NCBI GenBank assembly: GCA_002364325.1
Contig: DEXV01000003.1
Coordinates: forward strand, 461 to 64,460
Direction: 5' to 3'
Source: Gillisia sp. UBA3175
GTDB taxonomy: Bacteria; Bacteroidota; Bacteroidia; Flavobacteriales; Flavobacteriaceae
Length of the DNA: 64,000 nt
Shown: positions 26,135 through 34,021 of the stretch, piece after piece
How the letters are laid out: the number at the start of each line of letters is the position of its first letter
Numbering within the stretch: the stretch's first letter is position 1
The notes under the pieces: generated by a model
Told to the model about the DNA's origin: nothing
Databases searched by the model: none
The model's input: the letters and a program-made list of their open reading frames with translations, nothing else
Position numbers and translations under genes: made by a program

Positions 26135-26695
26135 ATGAAGGTTATACCACTTTTTAAGAACGAAAAGCAATTAATTGCAAGAGCTGCGAAAAACCATCGC
26201 GATGCCCAACAGCATCTCTATGAAAAATATTCTGGCAAGATGTTAAGTGTTTGCAGAATGTACATTAAAGATCTTCAGCATGCAGAAGATACTATGTTAA
26301 CTGGATTTTTTAAGGTTTTCACTCATTTGAACGATTTTAAACATGAAGGTAGTTTTGAAGGTTGGGTGAGAAGGATCATGATTCGAGAGTCTATTTCTTT
26401 TCTTCGGAAAAAAAATGAGCTGGAGTTTCAGGAAGAAATGGAATCTGTGAAAAGTGAAGGATTCGATACTATTCAGGCTGAAATAGATGTAGATCACATT
26501 CAGCGGTTAATAGATGAGCTGCCGGAAGGTTACAAAGCGGTTTTTGTGTTGTATGCTGTTGAAGGATATAAACATGCTGAAATTGCAGATTTACTTAAAA
26601 TAACGGTTGGGACTTCAAAATCTCAATTGTTCAAAGCGAAAAAAATGTTACAGGAACAATTAGAACTAAAAAACACTTCAAGTTATGGAAACTGA
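26135..26695 (+). CDS. ECF-family RNA polymerase sigma factor
   Basis: 186 residues with region 2 (YEKYSGKMLSVCRMYIKD, then the -10 recognition helix ending FKHEGSFEGWVRRI) and region 4 (LPEGYKAVFVLYAVEGYKHAEIADLL, a helix-turn-helix ending GTSKSQLFKAKK). It lacks regions 1 and 3, as ECF factors do. It overlaps the next gene by 11 nt, whose product has the layout of a membrane anti-sigma factor. What signal releases it is unknown. Confidence 0.9.
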   Translation: MKVIPLFKNEKQLIARAAKNHRDAQQHLYEKYSGKMLSVCRMYIKDLQHAEDTMLTGFFKVFTHLNDFKHEGSFEGWVRRIMIRESISFLRKKNELEFQEEMESVKSEGFDTIQAEIDVDHIQRLIDELPEGYKAVFVLYAVEGYKHAEIADLLKITVGTSKSQLFKAKKMLQEQLELKNTSSYGN

Positions 26696-27458
26696 AAGAT
26701 TTGAAGATAAAATAAAAAGGCAGATGCTAGATCGGGAGATTACACCATCTGCGGGTAGCTGGGACAAACTAAGCGCGAGCTTAGATGTACAAGAAAAAAA
26801 GAAAAAACCTTTTGTGTTGTGGATGGGAATTGCAGCCAGCATTATAAGTGGGATCTTGGTTTTAAGTCTTGTTTTCAATAACTCAAATCCTTCAGCTTTA
26901 CCACAAATTGTGAACACTCCTAAAGAGGAAGTGAAAATTGAAAAAGCGCCGATAGAAACTTCAGAAGAGATTTTTGCTGAGACAATTAAGGAGGAACAGC
27001 AAGTTGCAGTTTCAGAAGAAAAAAGGGAATCGATTAATCCTGGAATTAATAAGAATTCAGCTTTAGAAAACCCAATTCAGCAAAATAATAGAGAAGCAGT
27101 AGCCGCGATAGATAATTCCAGCATATTAAATGATAAAAGTGCTGCTGAAAAGAATCTAGCTAGTGATAATGAAATTTTAAATCTAAAACTGAACAATGCA
27201 CTAAACCATGTAATTGCGCAAACTATTAAAGAAAATGTAGTTACAGATGCGGAGGTAGACAGATTATTAGAAGAAGCTGCCAAGAAAATTAGCCAAGAGC
27301 GTTACAGTAAAAATTACGCAACTGGCAAGGTAGATCCTCAGGATCTCTTACTGGATGCAGAGTTTGAATTAGACAATTCCTTTCGCGATAAGATTTTTGA
27401 TTTGCTAAAAGAAGGATACTCAAAAGCTAAAACAGCGGTTGCAAACAGGAATTATTAA
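26685..27458 (+). CDS. Single-pass membrane protein, putative anti-sigma factor
   Basis: 257 residues. A short cytoplasmic N-terminal part (about 1-44) is followed by one hydrophobic segment (WMGIAASIISGILVLSLVF, about 46-64). The rest, rich in Glu, Lys and Asn, would lie in the periplasm. No zinc anti-sigma HxxxCxxC motif is seen, and no database family is recognised with certainty. Overlap with the sigma gene and topology make an anti-sigma role the simplest reading, but it is inference. Confidence 0.65.
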   Translation: METERFEDKIKRQMLDREITPSAGSWDKLSASLDVQEKKKKPFVLWMGIAASIISGILVLSLVFNNSNPSALPQIVNTPKEEVKIEKAPIETSEEIFAETIKEEQQVAVSEEKRESINPGINKNSALENPIQQNNREAVAAIDNSSILNDKSAAEKNLASDNEILNLKLNNALNHVIAQTIKENVVTDAEVDRLLEEAAKKISQERYSKNYATGKVDPQDLLLDAEFELDNSFRDKIFDLLKEGYSKAKTAVANRNY

Positions 27459-27518
27459 GTAGGATAGAATTAGCCATTATATCATCACACCGGCCGAAAG
27501 GTCAAAACAATTATTCAT

Positions 27519-27568
27519 CAATCAAGTCCGATAAGCCGCCTCTTCAAAAGAGGAGGTAGGCAGAGGAC
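27519..27568. repeat. Hairpin-forming intergenic repeat remnant
   Basis: Within 27459-27588 the sequence GCCGCCTCTTC-AAAA-GAGGAGGTAGGC forms a hairpin with no T-run. It looks like a dispersed intergenic repeat, not a terminator. Whether it recurs elsewhere in the genome cannot be seen from this window. Confidence 0.4.
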
Positions 27569-27588
27569 ATTTAAAAACCAACATCATC

Positions 27589-28629
27589 ATGAAAACAATT
27601 ATCATCACTTTAAGCCTAATTATTTTCAGTTTTGCATTACAAGAAATGCAAGCTCAAAATGATAGTATTCCGGTTAAAACTGAAAGACTAGAAAAGCTTA
27701 AACAGAAAATAATCGACGAAGAAAAGCAAGGATTAAAATTAGAATTAGAACGATTTCAGATAAAGCTAGAAAACAAGTCCATTACCCAGGAAGAGGCTGA
27801 TAAGTTAAAGAAAGAAGCTGCCGAAAAACATGCACTAAATATTGAAAATAAAATTGCGATTTTAGATAACAAGACTGCGCTTGAGGAAAGAAATAATAAT
27901 ACCTATTCTTCCATTGAGTTACTTGGTAATGGGAAAATTGTAAACATAAACGTGAACTATGATGGAGATGAGAAGGACCGTGATTACGACAAAAGAACAA
28001 CCAGTGATCTGGTTTTGGCAGCAGGCTTCAATAACGTGATCTCCGGTGATAATTCTCTGGATGATTCAGATTTTAAAATTGGAGGAAGTCGGTTTTTTGA
28101 AATTGGATGGGCCTGGAAAACGAGAGTTTTTGAAAACACCAATTGGATGCGTGTAAAATATGGAGTTTCCTTTCAATTTAACGGATTGAAGCCTACAGAT
28201 AATAGATATTTTGTGGAAAATGGAGATCTCACTCAGTTAGAAGAATTTGAATACGATCTGGATAAATCTAAATTTAGATCGGATAATCTAGTGTTCCCCT
28301 TGCACTTTGAATTTGGTCCTTCCAAAAAGACGGAAGGAGAAGATTATTTTAGATATAGTACAAAAAGTCAGTTTAAAATTGGGGTTGGTGGTTACGCCGG
28401 ATTCAATATAGGAGAGCGCCAAAAACTAAAGTATACTATAGACGGTGATAAAAAGAAGGATAAGTTAAAAGGAGATTATAACACGAATGATTTTGTCTAT
28501 GGCTTAAGTAGTTACGTAAGTTTTGGTGAAACTGCCTTGTATGTGAAATATGACCTTAATCCGCTATTTAAAGATCCAAATTTGGAGATGAGAAATATCT
28601 CATTTGGACTACGTTTTGATATAGATTAG
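27589..28629 (+). CDS. Secreted or outer-membrane protein with coiled coil, unknown function
   Basis: 346 residues. Signal peptide about 1-22 (ending QEMQAQ), then a charged helical stretch about 30-95 likely to be a coiled coil, then a long region of alternating beta strands ending in an aromatic residue pattern (NISFGLRFDID) common in outer-membrane barrels. It follows the sigma/anti-sigma pair after 130 nt and may be a member of that regulon. No enzymatic motif is seen. Confidence 0.7.
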   Translation: MKTIIITLSLIIFSFALQEMQAQNDSIPVKTERLEKLKQKIIDEEKQGLKLELERFQIKLENKSITQEEADKLKKEAAEKHALNIENKIAILDNKTALEERNNNTYSSIELLGNGKIVNINVNYDGDEKDRDYDKRTTSDLVLAAGFNNVISGDNSLDDSDFKIGGSRFFEIGWAWKTRVFENTNWMRVKYGVSFQFNGLKPTDNRYFVENGDLTQLEEFEYDLDKSKFRSDNLVFPLHFEFGPSKKTEGEDYFRYSTKSQFKIGVGGYAGFNIGERQKLKYTIDGDKKKDKLKGDYNTNDFVYGLSSYVSFGETALYVKYDLNPLFKDPNLEMRNISFGLRFDID

Positions 28630-28650
28630 GTACAATCTGCTAAGTTGTGG

Positions 28651-28692
28651 AAGAGGATGATTTTCTGTTACTAGAAAAGGTCCTCTTTTTTT
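28651..28692 (+). terminator. Terminator after the coiled-coil outer-membrane gene
   Basis: The outer stem AAGAGGA/TCCTCTT (28651-28657 with 28681-28687) encloses an inner TTTTCT/AGAAAA stem and is followed by a T-run. Confidence 0.8.
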
Positions 28693-28760
28693 GTTTCCAA
28701 AACTAAGTTCATACCCACTTATACTTTATTGCTAGTTTCAAAGATTCCTGATTTTATTGT

Positions 28761-28768
28761 TACATTTG
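28761..28768 (+). promoter_or_regulatory. Probable dnaG -7 box (TACATTTG)
   Basis: A TAnnTTTG match 34 nt before the TTG start of dnaG. TTTC about 21 nt upstream is a weak -33 candidate. Confidence 0.4.
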
Positions 28769-28802
28769 AGTCAGCTTACAAATCCTATATTCTGAATAAC
28801 TT

Positions 28803-30767
28803 TTGATCTCAAAAAACTCCATAGACCTTGTATTTGAAACCGCCCGAGTAGAGGAGGTTTTAGGCGATTTTGTTCAGCTGAAAAAATCTGGTAGTAATTA
28901 TAAAGGGTTGAGTCCGTTTACAGACGAGCGTTCTCCTAGTTTTATGGTATCGCCGGTTAAGCAAATCTGGAAAGATTTCTCTAGCGGAAAAGGAGGAAAT
29001 GTAGTTGCTTTTTTAATGGAACACGAACATTTTACCTACCCTGAAGCTATTAAATATCTGGCTAAGAAGTATAATATAGAGCTAGAAGAAACAGAGCAGA
29101 CGGATGAGCAGAAGCAACTTTTGGACGAACGGGAAAGTATGTATCTGGTTTCTGAATTTGCAAGTGCGTATTTTCAGAATACTATGCTTAAAACCGATCA
29201 AGGTAAAGCAATTGGCCTAAGTTATTTTAAGGAACGTGGATTTACATTCGAAACCATTAAAGAATTTGGTCTAGGATATTGTTTGGATGAGTGGGATTCT
29301 TTTACTTCTGAAGCAATAAGGAAGGGGTATAAATTGGATTATTTAGAAAAAACCGGACTAAGCATAGTAAAAGGTGAAAAACAATTCGACCGATTTAAAG
29401 GAAGGGTGATGTTTCCAATACAATCTATGTCTGGAAGAGTGCTTGGCTTTGGAGGTAGAATACTTACGAACGATAAAAAAGCAGCTAAATATTTAAATTC
29501 TCCGGAAAGCGATATTTATCATAAGAGCAAAGTGCTTTATGGGATCTATCATGCAAAGCAGTACATAGCAAAGGAGGATAATTGTTATTTGGTTGAAGGC
29601 TATACCGATGTAATTCAGTTTCATCAAAGCGGAATTAAAAATACGGTTTCCTCTTCGGGAACTGCGCTTACTTCAGAACAAATCAGGCTTATTAATAGGC
29701 TTACCAAGAACATCACAGTGCTATTTGATGGTGATGCAGCAGGAATGCGAGCAGCTATCCGGGGAATTGATCTTATCTTGGAGCAGGGAATGAATGTGAA
29801 AGTGGTGGTTTTTCCTGAAGGGGAAGATCCAGATAGCTTTGCAAAAAAGAATTCTCAAACAGAATTAGAAGAATATCTTGAAGAAAATTCAAAAGATTTT
29901 ATAGAGTTTAAAGCTTCTTTATTATATCAAGATGCGAAGAATGATCCTGTGAAACGTGCCAATCTTATCCATGATATGGTATCGAGTATCGCCAAGATCC
30001 CAAATCAAATTCAGCAGGAAGTATATATACAGGAATGCTCCAGAATTATGGATATTTCAGAAGAGGTCTTGTTTTCCACCTTGACCCAGATGTTGGCTAA
30101 GGAAGGTAAAGTTAATCCCCATAATAAGGGAAAAACAAAGTCTTTTGAAGTAGTTAAGGAATCAACATCTCCACAAACTAAAGTGGATGAGCTGTTTGAA
30201 TTAGAACGAAAGATCATTAGTTTATTACTGCTTTATGGAACGGTAGAGGAGGAATTTGAAGATCTTGTGTGGAAAGAAAATGCTCAAGGAGAATTAGTTT
30301 TAGAGCCAGAGTTGCAAAAAGCTAAGGTTTTTGAAAAAATTTATTTAGATCTTCAGGAAGATGAGGTGGCCTTTACCAATGAGCTATTCAAGGAATTGTA
30401 CGGATTGGTCATCACAAAATTGAATGCTGAAGGAAAACTAAGTCTAGATACTTTTGTGAATGAGCTGGATTCTAAATTATCTGGCGAAGTTACTACCATC
30501 TTGATGGAAGAGGAACAGTATATCCTTCATGATTGGGAACGGATGGATATTATGGTGAAACAAAAAGATGCAAGCATAGCCAGATTGGTTAATGAAACCA
30601 TTTTAGCACTTAGACGATTTTTAATCACCCGAAAGATTGATGAGTTATCTAAAGAAATTAAAGAATCGGCACCGTCTGTAGATGGGGCATCCAGTTCTTT
30701 AGAAGATATTGTAGACTATCTTTCCTTAAAAAAGATACTTTCCAATAAATTGAACCGGGTTATGTAA
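28803..30767 (+). CDS. dnaG: DNA primase, with altered zinc-binding domain
   Basis: 654 residues; makes RNA primers at the replication fork. The toprim core is clear: the LVEGYTDVIQFH segment carries the catalytic Glu, and LFDGDAAGMRAAIRG the DxD-type motif. A C-terminal DnaB-interacting helical region follows. The N-terminal zinc ribbon is recognisable by alignment (GLSPFTDERSPSF ... KDFSSGKGGNVVAF), but the four Cys/His positions of the family are Ser, Thr, Asp and Ser, so zinc cannot bind in the usual way. It starts with TTG; the following ISKNSIDLVFETARVEEV fits the family N-terminus. It overlaps the convergent response-regulator gene by 8 nt. Confidence 0.92.
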   Translation: MISKNSIDLVFETARVEEVLGDFVQLKKSGSNYKGLSPFTDERSPSFMVSPVKQIWKDFSSGKGGNVVAFLMEHEHFTYPEAIKYLAKKYNIELEETEQTDEQKQLLDERESMYLVSEFASAYFQNTMLKTDQGKAIGLSYFKERGFTFETIKEFGLGYCLDEWDSFTSEAIRKGYKLDYLEKTGLSIVKGEKQFDRFKGRVMFPIQSMSGRVLGFGGRILTNDKKAAKYLNSPESDIYHKSKVLYGIYHAKQYIAKEDNCYLVEGYTDVIQFHQSGIKNTVSSSGTALTSEQIRLINRLTKNITVLFDGDAAGMRAAIRGIDLILEQGMNVKVVVFPEGEDPDSFAKKNSQTELEEYLEENSKDFIEFKASLLYQDAKNDPVKRANLIHDMVSSIAKIPNQIQQEVYIQECSRIMDISEEVLFSTLTQMLAKEGKVNPHNKGKTKSFEVVKESTSPQTKVDELFELERKIISLLLLYGTVEEEFEDLVWKENAQGELVLEPELQKAKVFEKIYLDLQEDEVAFTNELFKELYGLVITKLNAEGKLSLDTFVNELDSKLSGEVTTILMEEEQYILHDWERMDIMVKQKDASIARLVNETILALRRFLITRKIDELSKEIKESAPSVDGASSSLEDIVDYLSLKKILSNKLNRVM

Positions 30768-31398
30768 TTCGAAGTTGCAGTAATCTGGATTGGTTAATAA
30801 GATCGGCTAGATTATCAACTTTAAGTTTCTTTAAAAGTCTTGTTTTATAAGTGCTTACCGTTTTTTCATTGATGTCTAAAGCTTCAGCAATATCTTTATT
30901 TCGCTTACCACTAGAAAGTAAATTAAGCACTTCGGTTTCTCTGGTAGATAATTTCTTGAATTTAGCAATGAGCCCATTTCCATTAGTAGCTCCAGAATTA
31001 ATTTTGTCGGTAATATTTTTATTTAAATAAATTCCTCCCCTAGCCACTTGGTGAATAGCCGCTTGTAAATTTTCTGTGGAAGCGGTCTTAGATAAATAAC
31101 CTGAGGCTCCAGCTTTAATTGCGCTCAACGCATACATTTCTTCCGGATGACAACTAAATACTAATATTTTAATACCGGGAAAATCTGTTTTAATTGTACG
31201 TAACGCGGTAATTCCATTAATTTCTGGAAGATCGATCTCTATAATCAAAACATCTGGAGAATGTAACTTTAAGGATTTAAAAAGTTCGTTTCCATTTGTA
31301 ACATTGCCTGTTACATTAAGTTCTGGTAGATCTAAAAGCAAAGATTTAATGCCCTCGTACGTAATTGGATGATGGTCTGCAATTAAGATTGTACTCAT
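30760..31398 (-). CDS. NarL/LuxR-type response regulator with atypical receiver
   Basis: 212 residues: receiver about 1-120, LuxR-type helix-turn-helix about 145-212 (KLSTRETEVLNLLSSGKRNKDIAEAL, then KTVSTYKTRLLKKL). In the receiver the usual acidic pair (DD) is Asp8-His9, and the phospho-acceptor position in IIEIDLPEING is Glu54, not Asp. The later Ser/Thr and Lys (SKTAS) positions are kept. It is therefore unlikely to be switched by ordinary phosphorylation and may be constitutive or ligand-controlled. No histidine kinase is adjacent; nadE follows upstream on the same strand 122 nt away. Confidence 0.85.
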   Translation of the reverse strand: MSTILIADHHPITYEGIKSLLLDLPELNVTGNVTNGNELFKSLKLHSPDVLIIEIDLPEINGITALRTIKTDFPGIKILVFSCHPEEMYALSAIKAGASGYLSKTASTENLQAAIHQVARGGIYLNKNITDKINSGATNGNGLIAKFKKLSTRETEVLNLLSSGKRNKDIAEALDINEKTVSTYKTRLLKKLKVDNLADLINQSRLLQLRIT

Positions 31399-31520
31399 AA
31401 ATATTAATTAGCACTAAATTACAGCAGCAGGGTTTGCGTCTTAGTAGTTAGGTATAATATTTAAAATTAGCAGATTAATTATTCAATTACTGAAGCAGTG
31501 ACAATTATTCGATAAAAGGA

Positions 31521-32312
31521 TTAATTTTTCAGATTAACGGGTATTTCACAAACCGGAATCGGATGCATTTTATGCTTGTTTGCAGAATTTAGTCTTTTAA
31601 ATATATTAAATACTTCATGTTCCCTTCCAGAATAATCCTCTGCATTCATTCCTAATCGGTCCATTCCCATAGCCCATTCTAACTCATCGTAACTCGCACC
31701 TATCTGTTCCTCGTCGCTTCGGCTATCTCCAAACAATCCATCAGTTGGAGCAGCGTTTAATATTTCGTCGCTTATCTTAAGAAATCTTCCAATTTCGTAC
31801 ACCTCACTTTTCATTAGATCTGCAATAGGACTTAGGTCTACACCACCATCACCGTACTTGGTGTAAAATCCTACACCAAAATCTTCAACTTTATTCCCTG
31901 TTCCGGCTACTAAATATTTATGTAAACCTGCAAAATAATACAGCGTTGTCATTCTTAATCTTGCTCTTGTATTTGCTAATGATAATTCAATATTATTATT
32001 TTCCTGAATAAAGGGAACTGCAGTTTTAAACTGCTCGAAAACAGGAGTAAGATCTACTTCAACATTAGTAACATTTGCAAACTGATCTTTTAACGAAGAA
32101 ATGTGGTGCTGACCTCTACTAACTTGGGATAAAGCTTGATGAATTGGCATTTCTACACATAAAGTGCGCAAACCGGTACGAGCGCAAAGTGCAGAAGTCA
32201 CAGCAGAGTCTACTCCGCCGCTAATTCCAATAGTAAATCCACTCATATTAGCAGCCGTGGCGTAATTCTTTAGCCAATCTACAATGTGATTTACTACTTT
32301 TTCAGTTTGCAT
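31521..32312 (-). CDS. nadE: NH3-dependent NAD+ synthetase
   Basis: Amidates nicotinic acid adenine dinucleotide to NAD+. 263 residues; the ATP-pyrophosphatase P-loop is TIGISGGVDSAV (about 27-38). The segments AGTGNKVED, GVGFYTKYGDGG and PTDGLFGDSRSDEEQIG are those of the ammonia-dependent form. There is no glutaminase domain, so it needs free ammonia. It is divergent from gldB (105 nt between them). A TAnnTTTG match on this strand at 32360-32353 (TAAATTTG) may be its -7 box. Confidence 0.94.
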   Translation of the reverse strand: MQTEKVVNHIVDWLKNYATAANMSGFTIGISGGVDSAVTSALCARTGLRTLCVEMPIHQALSQVSRGQHHISSLKDQFANVTNVEVDLTPVFEQFKTAVPFIQENNNIELSLANTRARLRMTTLYYFAGLHKYLVAGTGNKVEDFGVGFYTKYGDGGVDLSPIADLMKSEVYEIGRFLKISDEILNAAPTDGLFGDSRSDEEQIGASYDELEWAMGMDRLGMNAEDYSGREHEVFNIFKRLNSANKHKMHPIPVCEIPVNLKN

Positions 32313-32315
32313 AAT

Positions 32316-32348
32316 TTTGGGTGTTTTAATTTCTAAGTAATACCTTTG
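32316..32348 (+). promoter_or_regulatory. gldB promoter
   Basis: TTTG at 32316-32319, 21 nt, TACCTTTG at 32341-32348: a full Bacteroidetes consensus match. It overlaps the probable upstream region of nadE on the other strand. Confidence 0.7.
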
Positions 32349-32417
32349 CCAACAAATTTAGCAAGTTTAAATAATTTATAAAAACCGCCTGCGTTAAAGG
32401 CTTCACAATAATAACAC

Positions 32418-33383
32418 ATGTTAAGATTATTAGTTGCCCTATTTTTGGTTTTAATTACGGTTTCTTGCGATTCTAATTCTAATTCTAAATTGGAGCAAGA
32501 AATAGAAAAAATCCCTATAGATCTTAAAGTGATTCGTTTCGACAAGAAATTTGCGGCAGTTAGTTCAGAAACGCTGCCTGCTTTAAAGAATGAATTTCCC
32601 TACTTATTTCCGGAAGTATTTACAGATAGTATGTGGGTTGCAAAGATCAATGATACTATACAGCAAGAGATAAATACAGAAGTTGAAAAGGGATTTCCAG
32701 ATTTTACTGCGGAAGAAGATGGATTGCTCAACCTTTTTCAGCATACCAAATATTACTTTCCGTCTTTTAAAACGCCTCAGGTGATCACTATCACTTCTGA
32801 AGTGGATTACAGGAATAAAGTGCTGTTAGCAACAGATTACCTATTTATATCTCTGGATACCTACTTAGGGAAGGAGCATCCTTTTTACATAGGACTTCAA
32901 GAATATTTGAAAAAGAATTTTGAGAAAAGCCAAATCTTGCCAGATGTTGCAGAAAAAATAGGCCAAGTTTATGTGCCTAGACCAGAGGATAAAACCTTTT
33001 TAGCGCACATGCTGTATTATGGAAAGTTGTTATACTTAAAAGATGTATTGTTGCCAAAGATTGAAGATTTTAAAAAGATAGGTTATACTCAAGATGAATT
33101 GGATTGGGCAGCTGCTAATGAAGACCAGGTGTGGAGATATTTTGTAGAACGAGAGCTGATCTTTGATTCAGACACCGATCTTTATACAAGATTCTTATAT
33201 CCAGCACCATTTTCTAAATTCTATTTGGAGTTGGATGCAGAATCTCCAGCAAGATTGGGGCAATATATAGGTTGGCAAATTATTCGCCAGTTTATGGAAA
33301 AGAACAGCGTTAGTGTGCAAGATATGCTTGCCACAGATGCTGAAACTATATTTAATAAAGCAAATTATAAACCTAAGAAGTAA
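32418..33383 (+). CDS. gldB: Gliding-motility lipoprotein GldB
   Basis: 321 residues; lipoprotein signal with lipidated Cys at about 17 (VLITVSC). The remainder matches GldB, a lipoprotein required for gliding in Flavobacterium, by its opening (IEKIPIDLKVIRFDKKF) and the HTKYYFPSFKTP region. It forms a coupled pair with gldC (stop and start overlap by one base), next to nadE, the arrangement known from gliding flavobacteria. Its molecular role is not well defined. gldA lies 17.5 kb away in this window. Confidence 0.88.
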   Translation: MLRLLVALFLVLITVSCDSNSNSKLEQEIEKIPIDLKVIRFDKKFAAVSSETLPALKNEFPYLFPEVFTDSMWVAKINDTIQQEINTEVEKGFPDFTAEEDGLLNLFQHTKYYFPSFKTPQVITITSEVDYRNKVLLATDYLFISLDTYLGKEHPFYIGLQEYLKKNFEKSQILPDVAEKIGQVYVPRPEDKTFLAHMLYYGKLLYLKDVLLPKIEDFKKIGYTQDELDWAAANEDQVWRYFVERELIFDSDTDLYTRFLYPAPFSKFYLELDAESPARLGQYIGWQIIRQFMEKNSVSVQDMLATDAETIFNKANYKPKK

Positions 33384-33712
33384 TGGCAGAGTTTAAAAAA
33401 TCTGAGATCAATATTGAAGTGGTATTGGATGAGAATAAAGTTCCAGAAGAATTATACTGGAGCGCAGAAGATGGAGCGATCTATAAGGAGGAAGCAAAAG
33501 CGATGATGCTTTCTATGTGGGATGCAAAGAAGCAAGAAACTTTAAGAATAGATCTATGGACCAAAGACATGCCTGTAGATGAAATGAAGAAATTCTTTCA
33601 TCAAACCTTAGTGGCAATGAGTGATACTTTTAACCGCGCAACTCAGGATGAAAAAATGACAGCTACCATGAAGGATTTTTGCGATTATTTTGCTGAAAAA
33701 ATGGAATTGTAG
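33383..33712 (+). CDS. gldC: Gliding-motility protein GldC
   Basis: 109 residues, soluble, with no signal peptide, and the usual GldC length and partner order. GldC is needed for full gliding in Flavobacterium and is thought to stabilise GldB; its mechanism is unknown. The segment KVPEELYWSAEDG and the following acidic helices are recognisable. It overlaps gldB by one base. Confidence 0.88.
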   Translation: MAEFKKSEINIEVVLDENKVPEELYWSAEDGAIYKEEAKAMMLSMWDAKKQETLRIDLWTKDMPVDEMKKFFHQTLVAMSDTFNRATQDEKMTATMKDFCDYFAEKMEL

Positions 33713-33960
33713 AAGTAGTTTGATATGTAATAAAAATTACGCTGGGGAATTTGTCATCCGATGATTATATTAAACTTCGATAAGCTCAATTTGACAAATC
33801 AAAAAAATATTATTTTAGCACTTCTACTTGGCTCAGGATAAACTAAAGTAGAGAAATCTCAATGAAGCAAAATCTCTTCTATACGAGATCTCTCGCGCCT
33901 CCGAGATTAGATTTAATCCTTAATCCTGAATTTTTCCCAGAATCTTAAGTTGTTTAAATC
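33713..33960. repeat. Degraded intergenic repeats downstream of gldC
   Basis: The 300-nt gap 33713-34021 has no gene. CTTCGATAAGCTCAATTTGACA at 33775-33796 is a decayed relative of the array at 25.7-26.0 kb. ATTTGTCA/TGACAAAT (33749-33756 with 33792-33799) forms a dyad around it. CGAGATCTCTCG at 33884-33895 is a second palindrome. The last 60 nt hold the rho/gldC terminator. Confidence 0.5.
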
Positions 33961-33965
33961 AAAAT

Positions 33966-34005
33966 AAAAAGCCCCTACAATTTTAAAACGGTAGGGGCTT
34001 TTTTA
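33966..34005. terminator. Bidirectional terminator between gldC and rho
   Basis: A 13-bp stem AAAAAGCCCCTAC (33966-33978) with GTAGGGGCTTTTT, with A-runs and T-runs on the two sides, so it can serve both rho (minus strand) and gldC (plus strand). Confidence 0.88.
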
Positions 34006-34021
34006 TTAATTAAAAGATCAT

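Noticed and set aside
26685..27458. Firm call as a zinc anti-sigma factor
   Set aside because: Topology and overlap fit an anti-sigma factor, but there is no HxxxCxxC motif, so only a putative role is given.
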